From Ustulina deusta (lineage: Eukaryota; Ascomycota; Sordariomycetes; Xylariales; Xylariaceae), in assembly GCA_023159155.1 (NCBI GenBank), contig JAJNNX010000047.1:124001-188000 (forward strand): DNA of 64,000 nucleotides, read 5' to 3'. The translations under genes were made by a program, and so were the position numbers. How positions within the stretch are numbered: position 1 is the first letter of the stretch; every line of letters begins with the position of its first letter. Below the pieces are notes generated by a model, which searched no databases, was not told where the DNA came from, and saw only the letters and a program-made list of their open reading frames with translations. Shown one piece after another: positions 13,225 to 26,000 of this stretch.

Positions 13225-13260
13225 TTCCGTTAAGCAGCAGCTGTTTTAGAAATATTAATT

Positions 13261-13335
13261 CATGCTAGGGATAAGCTGATCCATGCCAGAGATAAGATGA
13301 CCCATACCAAGGATAGTCTGATCCATACCAATGCG
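13261..13335. repeat. 21-bp tandem repeat, about 3.5 copies
   Basis: Units at 13261, 13282, 13303 and a partial at 13324, each beginning CATGC/CATAC and containing GGATA or GATAA. Units differ from each other by several bases. The array sits immediately before the truncated copia fragment. Confidence 0.7.
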
Positions 13336-13365
13336 TAGCGTTGGCATGTATCTGATGGTCTTGAC

Positions 13366-13796
13366 AACTCCTCGCCCTTGCCCAAGCAGCAAAAAAGTCT
13401 ATGTTTATCAGCCGCTTGATCAATGAACTGGGAGTCACTCTGGACGACAAGAAAATACGGATTCAATGTGATAACCAACAGACGATTGGTCTGGTACAAA
13501 AGGACGTCGCCACACTGCGAACCAAACTACGACACGTCGATATTCACAACCACTGGCTACGCCAGGAGGCCGCTAATGGCACCCTTAGTGTCGAGTTTGT
13601 CGGATCAGAAGACATGATTGCTGACGGGCTTACGAAGGCTTTGCCAGAGCAGAAGTGGCAGAAATTCATGGATCAACTAAATATGGAAGATATCAGGAAT
13701 AGAGATAAAAGGGAGACACCCATCACATGTAGCTGGGAGACATTGGAAGATTCTTTAGATGGTGGGGAATCTGATACATGGATTCCAGATGATTAG
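13366..13796 (+). pseudogene. Ty1/copia pol C-terminus (RNase H end), truncated 5'
   Basis: An open frame begins after a TGA at 13362, reading LLALAQAAKKSMFISRLINE (the usual EAELLALAQAAKE of copia RNase H). It continues with QCDNQQTIGLV, RTKLRHVDIHNHWLRQE and IADGLTKALP, and ends at the stop at 13794-13796. These are the conserved terminal RNase H motifs of fungal copia elements. The rest of pol is absent, replaced by a 21-bp tandem repeat. Unlike the copia copy at 1-2350, this fragment has not been heavily RIP-mutated. A polypurine-rich AAGGGGGTG (about 13822-13830) and an LTR follow directly, so this is the 3' end of an element whose 5' part was lost. Confidence 0.85.
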
Positions 13797-13830
13797 AACA
13801 GCCACTAAGAGAGCCTGTCCTAAGGGGGTG

Positions 13831-14035
13831 TGTCAGATATAAGGGATATGAGCTTAGCCGGAATATTGGATAATGCATGTCTGATGACAGACCCATGTCA
13901 GGGTTACAGGGGCCCCCATACATCTCTACCTAGAGACGCGGTCACCGCGTCTCAACACCAGCACCTTCATACAACAAGAGAAAAACAAGACACAATGAAT
14001 ACAATCAATTGAACAGCCATCGCTTATTTCTGACA
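13831..14035 (+). repeat. 3' LTR of the copia fragment
   Basis: It starts TGTCAGA right after the polypurine tract and ends TCTGACA, giving 7-bp terminal inverted repeats with TG...CA ends over 205 bp. Position directly after the pol stop supports a 3' LTR. The 5' LTR and target duplication are missing with the rest of the element. Confidence 0.8.
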
Positions 14036-14259
14036 CAACCAATGCCATGGTCCGGACATCCTTACCTAAAAGGCTTATAAAGTGGTGATAGTTTTACTTT
14101 TACGTTTAGAAACGCTAGCAACAAAGCTTCTATATATTCAGCGATCTTGTCAGGTAGTTGTCGATTTTTCTAACCGATATCGCTCCGAATTTTACAAACT
14201 CTTAGTCGATCCGCTACGATTCGACAGAAAGTAGGAAAATCGATATCGCAACAATAAAG

Positions 14260-14292
14260 GTTTCAAATCGATCGATTCGATCGATTTGAAAC
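14260..14292. repeat. Perfect 16-bp inverted repeat around one base
   Basis: Arms GTTTCAAATCGATCGA and its exact complement flank a single T. It sits just upstream of readable hAT transposase codons. Similar CGATATCG-containing palindromic pieces lie at about 14160-14250. Confidence 0.75.
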
Positions 14293-14300
14293 TCTGGCTC

Positions 14301-15101
14301 GAACGCTATGTTGCTATTGTAGACATACTCCTAAACTTTGTACAGTTTTATATTAGCGTTAACGCTGCTTAGCACAAGTTGAGGGAGTATTATAAAAAGC
14401 TTGATAGAACGCTAATTTACCATGCTGCTTTAGCACTTTACCCCGGTTATCGGTGGGATTGGTTCGAGTAGAATTAGGAAGAGGTGTGGGTAGCGAAAGC
14501 GAAAAAGTTGGTTTTAAAGGTTTAGAACTAGGATTATCGTGACCGAATGGTCGATATAAGCACCTAAGAGCCTGCTACAAAAAGGAAAAAGCGCTTTTGA
14601 AACCTCTTCGAGGAGCATCGCGATCAATCTCGACAATCATCAAGTATAAGCTTATCAGTTTCTCCAATGCCAATTAATGATGAATACAAGGCCTGGCTAG
14701 CTACCCCTAAGGCAAGCGATAACAACGTTGAAGCCCCCCTCAACTACTGGTACAGCAAGCGATTCCAGTATCCTAGACTCTCAACAATGGCTTTAGATTT
14801 GCTTACGATCCAGCCCATGTCTATGGAATGCGAGAGGTTGTTCTCAGTAGCTGGGCAGATGGTCACTCCTTTACGTACGCGAGTAGATTCCCGCGTTATC
14901 GAGATGTGCCAGGTACCACGGTCTTGGCTGCGGGCGGTGGTTATCACAGAGTTAGATCAGCTTTTAGTATCGCCTAATGAAGAGCATAAGGCTTTGAAAA
15001 TCACCCGGATGAGCGACGAAGAGTACGGAAAATGGGCCACAAGGTGGCTCACGAAGGATGCCAACAACTTGCTGGAGGCAGAAATTCGATGGAACATATG
15101 A
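14301..15101 (+). pseudogene. hAT-family transposase remnant with dimerisation domain
   Basis: The last 144 codons (14667-15101) are open and hold the hAT C-terminal dimerisation domain: YPRLSTMALDLLTIQPMSMECERLFSVAGQMV, then RSWLR. Upstream, the same frame continues to about 14301 through several TAG/TAA/TGA codons, reading KLREYYKKLDRTLIYHAALALYPGYRWDWFE and KAKKLVLKV, the segment normally preceding the dimerisation domain. The stops are explained by TGG or CAA changing to TAG, TGA or TAA, so this copy is mildly RIP-mutated. The zinc finger and the catalytic core are absent. The dimerisation segment resembles that of the hAT at 43014-44622 (YPRLSRMALDFITVQAMSSECERLFSAAGRM). Confidence 0.8.
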
Positions 15102-15443
15102 AAGGGGGTGGCTGAGAGCCTCAACACTATCACGTCATCCTCATGGTGTACATACACATACATTCATACACGAACGATCTACGTTGATACACTACACGAG
15201 GTGGTAGCTGACTAATTTTACACGTAAATACCCCAGAGCCAATATGTACATGTATGTATATAGTGTGGTCCCTGGATGTAGTTACTCAGCATCACAAGTT
15301 TCAAGTCAATATAAGTTTCTATACGATTAAGACTCCTAAAGTATCGTTTTTATTACTTGCAACTATGTAAGTTAATGATCTAAAGTTGCTAATTCTTTGC
15401 TGAGTGATTAATACGTTAGCCATTGAAACCAGGTTGCACTTCC
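15102..15443. other. Intergenic, nothing recognised
   Basis: About 340 bp between the hAT remnant and the 3' end of the P450 gene. No open frame with recognisable content is present. Confidence 0.5.
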
Positions 15444-17146
15444 TCACAGGGCAGTTATCGTAGCCTCCAACCCCTTGAACTTAATACTTGGCATTGAAAT
15501 ATGATAATCATGAACAAATGCCACATCGCTTGCCTCAGTCTTCCACAATTTCATATCAAACCCCTGAACCAGCGCTACAGTCACCAGATACATCTCGGCA
15601 CGTGCCAGCTCGATGCCAAGGCACTTTCTGCTGCCTTTACCAAATGACATCTGGTATTTCTGCAGCTTGCGGCCCTCCTCACCGAGCCAGCGTTCCGGAT
15701 CGAAGACGAATGGGTCGGGGAAAACACTCGGTGCGGTATGGGCGCTCAAGGTAGTTGTGCTCATGGGAGTACCGGCGGGAATCTTGAAGGACTTTCCGAT
15801 GTTCGAACAGTAAGCTGCATGAGATGTAGGGGTGTATATAAGTGTTTCCCGAGCGATACGTGCTGTTCTGGCCGTGACACCGAAGGAGAGACGGTGAGCT
15901 TCCTCGATGACCGCGGTGAGATATGGCAGTCGCTCAAGTTGGGTCCACGACGCTAGTTGTGCGACGCTGCTGAGTTCTTCCCGTAGCTTGCTCATGATCT
16001 GTGTATTGGCTATTAGGTGGTAGAATATTATGTTGAGGGACTTGGCTGGTGATTCAGTTCCTGCGAGAACCAGAAGTGCACCTTCTTGCTCAAGCCGGAG
16101 CAAAGCCTTCTCTGGTGCGGGCAAAATAGGATTGTCGAGCACAGTATAATATACCGATTTTGCACTCGACGAATCGCTACCAGCCCCAGAAGCTTTGGCT
16201 TTGATGATGCCTACTAGTTCGGCTCGGACTCGCTGCGTCTTTCGCATTAGAACACCATGCCAATAATTTTCAGGGCAACGCATACATCAAATAGGTCTAG
16301 CATATCAAGCAATCCAGGTGGCATGATAGGCCTGCTGATGGATTTCGGGAGAGATTCTAGGAAGTCGGGAATGAACGGGAAGTGCTTGTTGAGATTAATT
16401 CCCATCATGAGCTCGTAGCTGTTATGGCGTAATGTGGCGGCTTTCTGTTCATCCGAAAGGATGTCTGTCCTCTGAGAGAACAAGAAGTTATTGACAACAC
16501 TAGCCTCTGTTAGGATCATTCTTGGCCCGAATTTGAAGGGATCTTACTCATTGGAGAAGGCGAAGAAAACATCCGAAAGATTGACTGGCGTCTGTTCGGA
16601 GGCATGTTTCAAAAGCAATTGACAAAGCTGTTGAACTTTGTCGGTAATCGTCGGCTCAAGGAAGACCACATTGCGTTTACTGAAGAATGGAGACAGAGCT
16701 TCACGTCGTTTGCGATGGACCTCAAGACTGGGAGTAGTGCCAACTCCACCGGGAACCCGCAAAGATCTCAGTTGGTACTCATACTTGTCTCTCGGGGACG
16801 AAGAAGGGGCATAAATGGTGTCGAGGAATCCAACATCCGAGATGTGAATCTCGTCCGGGGTGACCCGGATGATTGGTCCTGCGAGGTAGATCAGTGATGC
16901 TGCGCTGTGAACTACACGTGCGCATGTATTGGGCTCACCGTATCGTTTGTGCAGCTCCTGGATTTTGAAGACATATCGGCCGGGTTGAATGGCGTCGAAA
17001 TAGAATTCATACCACCAGGTGAGAGCCGCAAGTCTCGGGCCAGGGATATGAGCCAAGGGGTGAAGGAACAAACGGCGTATGGCACCTCCGATCGTCAGCA
17101 GGGCGGCCAAAAGCACTGTCGTTAGAAAGATTTGAAGGATAGCCAT
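15444..17146 (-). CDS. Cytochrome P450 monooxygenase, four exons, intact
   Basis: Exons 17146-16939, 16878-16548, 16499-16286 and 16238-15444 total 1548 nt (515 residues). Introns of 60, 48 and 47 nt have GT-AG ends and CTAAC/CTAAT branch sites. Residues 1-20 form the ER membrane anchor, followed by the proline-rich hinge HIPGPR. The I-helix AGTES is at 310-314, ExxR at 364-367, PERW at 432-435 and the haem loop FGKGSRKCLG at 450-459 with Cys457. All catalytic landmarks are present, so a functional haem-thiolate oxygenase is expected; substrate is unknown. The layout matches fungal secondary-metabolism P450s. An upstream in-frame Met (17302) would add 52 residues before the anchor and is less likely. 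A membrane-protein gene follows divergently, and a RiPP-like locus lies beyond the adjacent retrotransposon. Confidence 0.92.
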
Positions 17147-18050
17147 GGCAAGTTCTACGCCACGCGAATAGAACGGGAGAGAAGATGTGAGGGTAAGAAG
17201 ATGCGGAGTAGATGTTGACGATGAAAGTCGAAGTTGGGAGGCGAGGGTAGGGCGGGGGCAGCCGTAGCCGCTCCAGTTTTCCAACGTCCCGTCCGTAGAC
17301 ATGGAGCGGAGCTACTGTCAGAATATAGCCCTTAATAAGGGGGCACCTATAACTACCTTTTGGCGCAGTGGTTATTTCTAACAGCTACTGTTAGTCAGTG
17401 GGGGATTCTAGCCCACGGGCCGGCCCGTCCCCACACACACCAGCTGGGCAGAAGGTGCAGGTAACCCTACTGTATGTACAAGGAACGGCTCGTACGGAGT
17501 ACACAAGGGAATCCTGCGAATCCTGCGGACCTCCCTCCCTTGAGATCTTCATCATCAATACATCTTCGCTTTTGCAACCTTCGTTTTAGGGATCCTGCCA
17601 ATCCTGGTACCCCATCAACCCTTTACCGTACGTCGGCCGTTGGCTGTTGGCTGTTGGCCATTGACCAACCCCCAAGTGCTGCTGACTGCATGCAGCAGTA
17701 CTACCACCCACCAAGGATCCTCGTACCGGTCAACTACAAGAATTTTCGGTGGCCATGCAGCCACGACATGAGGTGCCAACAAGAGCGAAGCATCTGAACC
17801 CCTCCACTGATTGCTTGCTGGACTTGGGAGTATTTGAAAAAGTCCGCCCGGATCCCACGCTTATCGTTACATGTATCCAATTCTCGGGTGACTTTATTCT
17901 TCCACGATTCCAACGTTTTTCTGATTTTCTTCGTCAGGCACCCTGAAACAGCCCAAAAGTCTTTCGTGCAGCAGTGTTTGAGTTGCAAGCTTCCTGACGC
18001 TCGACAAGACTTTACAGCTGTTTCCTCGGTATCCAAACACCACCGTCAAC
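17147..18050. other. Divergent intergenic region between P450 and SAT4-like gene
   Basis: Shared 5' region of two divergently transcribed genes. Short frames on both strands lack recognisable content. It contains one copy of a dispersed 51-bp repeat (17453-17503) whose other copy lies upstream of the UstYa gene at 34085-34852. Confidence 0.5.
17453..17503 (+). repeat. Dispersed 51-bp repeat, copy A
   Basis: It matches 35359-35409 in reverse orientation with one mismatch; weaker similarity extends about 15-25 bp on each side. It ends in the self-complementary GTACGGAGTAC. It lies about 300 bp upstream of the P450 start. It may be a small mobile element fragment or a shared promoter piece. Confidence 0.75.
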
Positions 18051-19478
18051 ATGGACGGCCCTTCAGTCATGACAGATTATTATACCACTCCGGCATCAAT
18101 CATCTTCATCAGCATCTTCTTTCCCATCCTCGGCGCCACTTGTGTAGCTCTACGTTTCTACACTAGAGCCAAGGCGAAGAGTGCGTTTTGGTGGGACGAC
18201 TGGCTATGTATTTCAGCGCTGGTATGCACACGCAATACATTCCATTCAGTTCAAAGTACAGGCTAACTAATTGTGCCCAGATTTTCGAGCTTGCGATGGC
18301 GGGGCTCCTGATATGGGGTACTTCGAAGAAAGCGTTGGGGGGGCATCTCCCTGTCTCAACTGACCCAAGTCCAAACGCATATCTGTTCTTCACCTCGCCC
18401 CAACAAATCATTCTTCAGCAAGTATGTATTCGGCGATCGAGATCGGGCCACTTAAAAGAAAACCTTACTAACGCTTGTCACAGATCCAGTATTTCTTCGA
18501 CCTCATTGGAGTTTTTGCCTTCGGGTCGCTCAAGCTCAGCATCCTGTTCTTCTACCGCAGGATCTTCTGCGTCAGCAAGACACACAAAGATTCCTTCAAT
18601 ACCATTACAACTTCCATGGTCGCAATAGTTATCGTCTGGACTTTGAGTTTCGGAATCGGAGCCATCTTTCTCTGTGGAGCTCGTCCTGCATACGCGTGGG
18701 CACCCGTGGCTCTCGTTGCGGAGCATTGTACTGCGCAGCTACAGTTTCTCGAGGCATATGCTATCTCCGATTTCATCGTGGATCTTTTCATCTGGTCGCT
18801 GCCAATTCCCAAAATTTGGGGGTTGCACATGCCTGTCAGCAAGAGATTGAGCGTCATCGCCATCTTTCTTGTCGGTATACTGTAAGTTGTCAGGGCCTTC
18901 TCCATCTCCTGGATAGCAGGTTGGAGCCGTGAGTCATGACTAACATTATGGATAGCACAATCGGAGCTTCCGGGGCAAGAATGGCCATATACATCATCTA
19001 CGTCATCAACGCATTTGCCCACTCCGACGGCGAAAGTACGCATCTCCTCCCCGATCCCCTGCTCACCCAAGAATACTAACATCTGGCAGAAATAATCACC
19101 TACCTCCTCTTCTGGACCATGATAGAATGCGGTCTCGGACTTATGGTAGTATGTCTACCTGCGCTACGTGCTCCCATGCGCACCTTCTTCACTACCATCT
19201 CGCCAGGCTCGCTGATCAGCGGCATCAAATCCGCCTTCACAACGCGCTTGTTGAAGACTGAGGGGAGTCTGGAAGCAGGTGTCTACCAGCTCGATGGTGT
19301 CAATCAGTCGTACAAAATGTTGACTTCTGATTGGAGTCGTTATGCACCGACGGAGGGGGCGCTGCATACTTCTGTTGTTGGACCCACTGACTCTGATTAT
19401 TTGGTGAGACAAGTGAAGCCGATGAATGTAGCAATTCTTGTTCAGAGTGAGACGCAGCAGTATTGGAGGAAGCTCTAA
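18051..19478 (+). CDS. Fungal SAT4/rhodopsin-like integral membrane protein, five exons
   Basis: Exons 18051-18221, 18281-18421, 18484-18881, 18956-19035 and 19090-19478 sum to 1179 nt (392 residues). All four introns (59, 62, 74, 54 nt) have GT-AG ends. The protein has about seven hydrophobic segments. It opens with a helix near 15-38, then FWWDDWLCI at 46-54, the diagnostic WWDDW of the fungal rhodopsin/SAT4 domain. Later come FGSLKLSILFFYRRIF, a long helix with IVIVWTLSFGIGAIF, DFIVDLFIWSLPIPKIW, and IECGLGLMVVCLPALR near the last helix. The cytoplasmic tail is about 80 residues. These proteins are plasma-membrane receptors or transporters of mostly unknown ligand, and some accompany secondary-metabolite clusters. 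Divergent from the P450. Confidence 0.9.
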
Positions 19479-19963
19479 GACGTCTCCAAATGGTTCTGTG
19501 CTGCTTGTATCGAGCCTGCTGTGATGGCCTCCCAAACACATGCCGTATATAGAATTTCTCGCATGTCGTGTCAACGATGTAAAGCACATCTCGCAAGCGC
19601 AGAAAATAGTGCAGAATCCAATGATAGCTAAATAAAGCAAGAGCCATGTTCACATTTTCCATCCGCTCCTCAACTACTTGAATACGACAGGGGGCGCATC
19701 TCCCATGAAAAGAGCCGTCTACTCGCGTAGTATTAGATTTAAAAGGACGTTAAAAGGATCAATCAATCAATTAACTACTTAAAAGAAATTGCCCAGGAGA
19801 CCGAGCCAGCCACACCATTAATACTTAGTAGTTAATAGCAAACTTTAGATTATCTGAGAATACATTTTGTTGAATTAGGCGAGACGGAGGGGCCGCTTTC
19901 ACAAATTCTATTAATAAAAGTAATTAAGATAAGATAGGTATTTCTACCTCGAACTAAGGCTAC
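19479..19963. other. Flank between SAT4-like gene and left gypsy element
   Basis: About 485 bp grading from normal composition into the AT-rich tract. No gene is seen. Bases 19959-19963 (GCTAC) adjoin the LTR but do not match the other flank of the element. Confidence 0.5.
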
Positions 19964-20070
19964 TATTATGTTCTAAATAATAAATTTAAATTATAAAAGT
20001 AATAGTTCTTATCTATTAATCTATGGACTAGAACTAGCTATATAAATAAAATTATATGTATAGATCTACA
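19964..20070 (-). repeat. 3' LTR of left gypsy element
   Basis: 107 bp, same length as the 5' LTR at 33842-33948 and the LTR at 50706-50812. Its terminal CA has become TA, a RIP-type change. Confidence 0.85.
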
Positions 20071-20080
20071 TATAGCAAAA

Positions 20081-20088
20081 CTCCCCTT
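20081..20088 (-). promoter_or_regulatory. Polypurine tract of left gypsy element
   Basis: Minus strand reads AAGGGGAG ten bases before the 3' LTR, the expected site for plus-strand DNA priming. Confidence 0.6.
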
Positions 20089-20689
20089 AACCAAGCACCG
20101 CAAGTAAAAGAAAATCGATCTAATTTAGTTATAGCAATAGAAGCTAATTTAGCGTAGCTTCTTTTAGTAGTAAAAATATATAAACGTATTAAAAATAGTT
20201 AGAAATTATTAATAAATAATTCTAATATAAATAAAATAATCTAATAGTATTAGAAAAAATCAAACCTAACCTATAATAAATAAATAAAAAGTATTAAGTA
20301 GTTTAATTAATTATATAAATATTAGTTCTTTTTTTAGAAATATTTTAAGGTTAGGTTATTTTTTTTTAAGCTAATCGAGCTTAGCTTTAATATAATTAAA
20401 ATATTTATTATAGCTTTTATTATATTTGTTGTAATATTTAATTATTTTTTTTTTTTTTTAGCTACAACCTAAGTTTAATTAGCTAGTTATATTTTTATTT
20501 TAACAATCTAAAACTAAAAATATTAAATATTCTTTTTAGAATATTATAGTTTATAATTTAAACTAATAATTTTAAGTTTATATTTTATTTCGATTTGCTT
20601 TAATTGTTTAATTATAGTTTTAGCTTTTTTTAATTTAGCTTAAGCTATTTTATAATTATTTTTAATTTTAATATTTTTTTAATCTTATT

Positions 20690-23600
20690 ATATATTAACC
20701 TGTTCTAACTAATCGACTTTTTGTTAATTTTTAAGTATTAATTTTTTTAAGTTAATAATTTTAGCTTTAAGGTTAGTTATTTTGGCTAAATAAAGATTTT
20801 TTATTAAGTTAAATACTAATTGTTTAGTACAAGCTTTTTTTTTTAGTTTTTTAAAAAAAACCCTAGATAATCTATCGATAAGTTTTTTACTTATAATAAA
20901 AAGAGCTAACGTAGCTAATTTAGTTTAATTAATATATATGCTAGTCTAGAAATAAAAATCTAATTATTTTATTTAAACCTAAGTAAAAATAAAAAATAAA
21001 ATAAATTTAATTAAGTATTATTTCCTGCTTAGCAAAAAAATAATAAAATTAGTACTTATATTTTATATATTTAGTAGTTCGCTTAAGTACTAGATCAGAT
21101 TATACTAAACTAAACAATTTTTAAAGCTTTTTTATAGCTTATTTTTATTTTTTAAAATAAAACATTAATAAATTTTAATATTTTCTAATTTTATAAAATT
21201 ATTTTTTTATAAAACTTTTTATAAATTAGAATATTTATTTATTTTACTAACTAATTTATATAAGTTATATATAAAAATATATATTACAATTTTTTTTTTT
21301 AATTTTAAAGGAATTTTTCCCTAAATAAGTTAAATAGCTAACTTATAAAATTAATTAATCTAATCTCTAGCCTATAAATACTATTTTTAATTTATAATAG
21401 CTACAAAAAAATTAATAATAATAAAGTACTTTATTTATATAAAAAGCTTAATTTTTATAAGAAGTTCTCGGGCATTATTTTTTTTTTTAATATTAAAAAT
21501 ATTAAAAATTAATTTCTAAAATATATCTAAATCTTTAGCTAAATATTAAAAAAAAAAAAATTAACTTTTTTTATTTTTATATTATATTAAATAATATAAA
21601 ATAAACTAAAATATCTAAAAATAAAAAACCTTTAAATTAAAAATAATATTTATTGCTACTACTAAGAAATAAAAATAATTAGTTATTATTTATTTTTAAA
21701 TAAAAACTAAAATTAGTTTTTTTATATAAAAATATTACTACTAGGATTTATTAATTAATTATATTTAATTTATAAAAAACTAAATATTTTATAAATCTAA
21801 AATATTTTTAAAAAAATTTTTAATAATAAAAAAATATATTAAATTATAAAAATTATTAAATATAATAACTAGCATTAGAGCTATTATTTAAACTTAAAAT
21901 TTTTTTATTATTTATTTAATTTTTACTACTTTAAAAACTAGGGCTTTTTTTAAAAAAAAAATCTTTAAAGCTTTTTTTTATATAGCTTTTTTTTTAAACT
22001 TATTAATACTAGTTTTCGAATAGTTCTATTTTTATTTATTTATTATTTTTAATCTTTTTTTTAGCGCTATTTCTTTATTTTTATTAATTTTAATATTTAT
22101 TTTTTAACTATTTTTATTTCTTTTTTTCTATTTAAATATCTAATCCGGGTTTTATTTTATAATAGCTATATTACTATTTTAAATAACTAATGCTATACTT
22201 ACGTTTTTTAAAAAATTATTATAAAATAAAATATTTAAAATAATAACTAATTTTTTTTTTAATGCTTATAAAATTTTATTATTTAGTTTATTTTTATTTT
22301 TTAGTTTATAAAAACTAATTTTCTAGTTTTTAATAAATATTCAAACTTTTTAAACCTAATAATATACTTTTATTATAGTATTTACTAAAGTTATAAATAT
22401 ATTTATTAGCAAAATACCTATTATTACTTTTTGTTCTAGATTTTTTTTATTTTAAGTTTTAAAATTTTTTTTTTAATTTATAATATTAGTTAGATTTTTA
22501 TTTAGATCTACTAGAATTACTTCCGGCTTTTTTTTTTTTTATGCTTTTTTATATAAATCAAAAGCTTTTCTAGTATTTTTTAGTTTTTCTAAATTAGTAG
22601 TATTAATAAAATTGCTTTTATTATTTAAATTATTTAAGCTAAGCTTTTTATAAATATTATTAAAACTGCTTTTTTTTTTTACTAAAAGTTATTTTTTAAT
22701 CTAATAGCTATTTTAATAGTATAAATCTTTCGATAATCAATTAGCTAAAATAATTAATCCGATCTTTTTTAAGTTTTTTTTAAAATATATTTTAATTAAA
22801 TATTTTAAGCTAAAACAAATATAAAACAGTTTAGTTTAAACAAATTAAAAAAAAACTTAACTTAAAAAGTTTATTAATTATATTAGCTATACTAAGCTTT
22901 CTACTAAAAAGTTTTTATTATTTTAAAACTATAAAATATTTTTATTTTATTTTTTTAAAAGTAATAATAAATAATAATAAATTTTTTTTGCTTAATTTAG
23001 TTTACTAAAATATTATACTAATACATAAATATAAATATACCTTTTTAAAATATTATAGTATCCTATTAGTATTAGCTTCGAACAAATAAATAAGTCTAGC
23101 TTTTTTAGTTCTTATTAAAAAAAATTAAATAGTTCTAGATCTAGCAATAAATAATATTTTTAGTTTTTTAATTCGGATATTTCCCAGCAATTAAGCAAAA
23201 ATTTATTATTAACCTAAATTCGGTTAGTAAAAATTATAGTTTGCTTAATCAAAAATTTTGCTTTAGCGCTATTTTTTATAATTTTTCCTTTAATATAAAT
23301 AAAAAATAGCTCTTTTTTAAACTTTTTTAATATATTTTTAATATTTTTATAGCTAGTAAGCTTATTATTATTATTTTTTTAATTTAAAAATAAGTATTAA
23401 GCAAGCTAGCTTTCTACTAGCAATAAACTAAATCAAAAATTATTATTAAGTTTGCTTTATTTTTTATGTTATATTTTAATATAAATAAAGTTTTTATTTT
23501 TTTAAATTAGGTAATAAATATTAAAAAAAAAAATCAGTTTGTTTTATATTAATTTAATTAGTGCTTTATTTTTTATAAATATTTTTAAATTAAAAGCTTG

Positions 23601-26000
23601 TTTAATAACTATTAAAAAACCTAATTAAATAAGTCTAAAATAAATATATAAAAATTAGTACTTAAAAAAAAAAAATTCTAAATAGAATAAAAATATTTTT
23701 TATTTTTACTAGTTCGCTTAACCTAATTTTTTATAATCTATTTTAATTTTAGAAATAAATATATAAATTTTTTTTAATATTAAGTAATAGCTAGTTTTTT
23801 ATTTATTAGTACTTTATTTAAGCTAAAACTAATGCTTCCTATTAAAAAAATATTTAATTTTATAAAATATTAATTTATAGCAATTTTTTCTAATAATATA
23901 AACTAGCAAATATATATAATAACTAAAAAGAACTCTTTTTTAGTTTTTTTTTTGTAATTTTATAAAAAAACTATTTAGTAATAGCTAAATTAGATTTGTT
24001 AGCTATTTTTTATAGGCCGGTCCTAAACCTAAATATACCTTTTTATAGGTTAGTTCTAAATATTTTATATTATATATAAAGTTAAAATCTTTAACTATTA
24101 ATAGTTTTATTTAATATTAAAGTTAATTTTTATAAAAATAGCTTTAAATATAATATATTAAAAAATTTTTTTTTTTTTTGCTAGATCTTTTTATAAATTT
24201 TTAGGAGCTTTTCCTAAGTAAATAAAGCTTAAGCTAATCTAAACAGCAGATTTTTTTAAGTCTTTTTTTAAATTTAGAATAATTTTTTTAAGTTCTTTTA
24301 AATATAAAAGTTTTTTTATTTTAAAGATTTTATTATTATTTTCTATACTAGCTTTTTCTAAAGTTTAAAAATATAAAGCTTTAATATTATTTTATATATA
24401 TTGTTCTAAATAAATATTAATATTTTTAAAGTTAAATATAACTAAATAAATTTTATTAAAATAAAATAGCTTAAGTTTTTATATATATGTTCGAAAATAT
24501 TTTAAGCTTTTAAAAATAATTAAATTATTAATAGACTTTATTTTAGGGTTAATACTAAAAAACTAATACTATTTATAAGAAATAGCTTTTAGCTCTGGTT
24601 TTCCTTTTTATATATAAACTAATATAATTATTTTTTTTAGTATAACTATATGTCTAGAGAATAGAAAGGTTAAACTAATCTTTTTTTAAAGCTTTAGTTT
24701 GAATTGCTTTTATTTGCTCTATATAAATATTTTCTGATTATTTTTTTAACTAAAATAATTGTCCTCAAAATTAAAGATTTTAAATTCTTTATTTATATTA
24801 ATTTTTTAGTTATTTAACTAAAAAAAATAATATTTTTTAATTTTTTTTTAGTGTTATATTATTTTTTAATAAATAAGGCTTTTTTAATTAATAAATATTT
24901 ACTAGTTCTAAGTTACTTCTAATTAAAATAAATCAAATTTGTTAATTAATATATTATATATTTTAAAGCAAGTAAAATAAACTTTATTTATTTTTACTTA
25001 AAAAAAACTTAAAAAATTTTTAATAGTAATAAGCTTAATTTATAAACTAATTTTTTTAATATAATAAGCTTTTATTTTAATAATTCTTAAGCTATTTTTT
25101 AGCTATTTGGACTACAAATCGTAAAATTATTTATAAGCTTTTTTATATTTAAAAGCGCTAACTATTTTTAGTCTAAGTAATTTATAATCTATAGAATTAA
25201 TAATATTAAATTTTTTTACTTTAATAGTTTTTCCTATTTCTTATTGCTTTTAATATTTAAAAAAAAATTGTTCCTTATAAAAAATAATAAATTTTTTTAT
25301 TTTTTTTTATAGCTTTAATTAGTTTTATTGCTTTAAGAACTAGTTATTATTTTGGCTACTTTAGCTTATAAACTATAGATTTTTTTAAAATCTTTAATAT
25401 AAAGGTTTTAATATATAAAAGTATTTTTATTATATTTAAAAATAAATATATATTTTGTTTTTATGTTATTTTCTTTTAAAAGAAAAACTTCTATTACAAT
25501 ATATTTATATTATTTATATTGCATAAAATATTTAATTTTTTTTGTTTTAGCTATACTTAGTTAAACTTTTGCTTTAGCTTAACAAATTTTTTTTTGTACC
25601 TAGTTAAATTATATTTTTTTTATTTTTATTTAATTAAAAATAAAAAAGGTTATAAAAGGGGTATATATCTAGTTAGTAGCTTTAAAAAATAATTTAATTA
25701 AAATAAAAGATTTAATTTATAAAATAGTATAAAGCTTTAAGCAAACTAAAGCTAGCTTTTTTTAAAATATAAACAATAAAGTTAAAGGTAGGCGTAGATT
25801 AGATCAGTAAATATAAAGCTTAAACTTATAATTAATAAGTATTAGTATATAAACAAAAAATATTTTGTAAATAAAAATTAAAAAAAATCATTTTTTTTTT
25901 AATTTATTATTTAGATTTTTTTTTAATTTAAGCTAAATAGTATAAAGCTTTAAATAAAATAATTATAAAATAAAAAATATTATATAAAATTAAATAAACT
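20690..26000 (-). pseudogene. Accessory 3' reading frame of left gypsy element, unrecognised
   Basis: Downstream of integrase this copy has about 6 kb before the 3' LTR. Near its end (about 20700-20900, minus strand) the frame reads KLIDRLSRVFFKKLKKK and then LAKITNLKAKIINLKK, a probable coiled coil. It matches the corresponding frame of the right copy (63660-63840). That both copies keep the same readable protein despite independent decay supports a real gene. The product is unknown; gypsy elements do not normally carry a gene of this size here. The start is not defined. Confidence 0.35.

Noticed and set aside
17147..17302. Upstream Met as start of the P450
   Set aside because: It would place 52 Ser/Thr-rich residues before the membrane anchor, unlike typical P450s; the Met at 17146 directly precedes the anchor.
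17398..17797. Plus-strand frames upstream of the SAT4-like gene
   Set aside because: Overlapping low-complexity frames crossing the dispersed 51-bp repeat; no domain or splice support.
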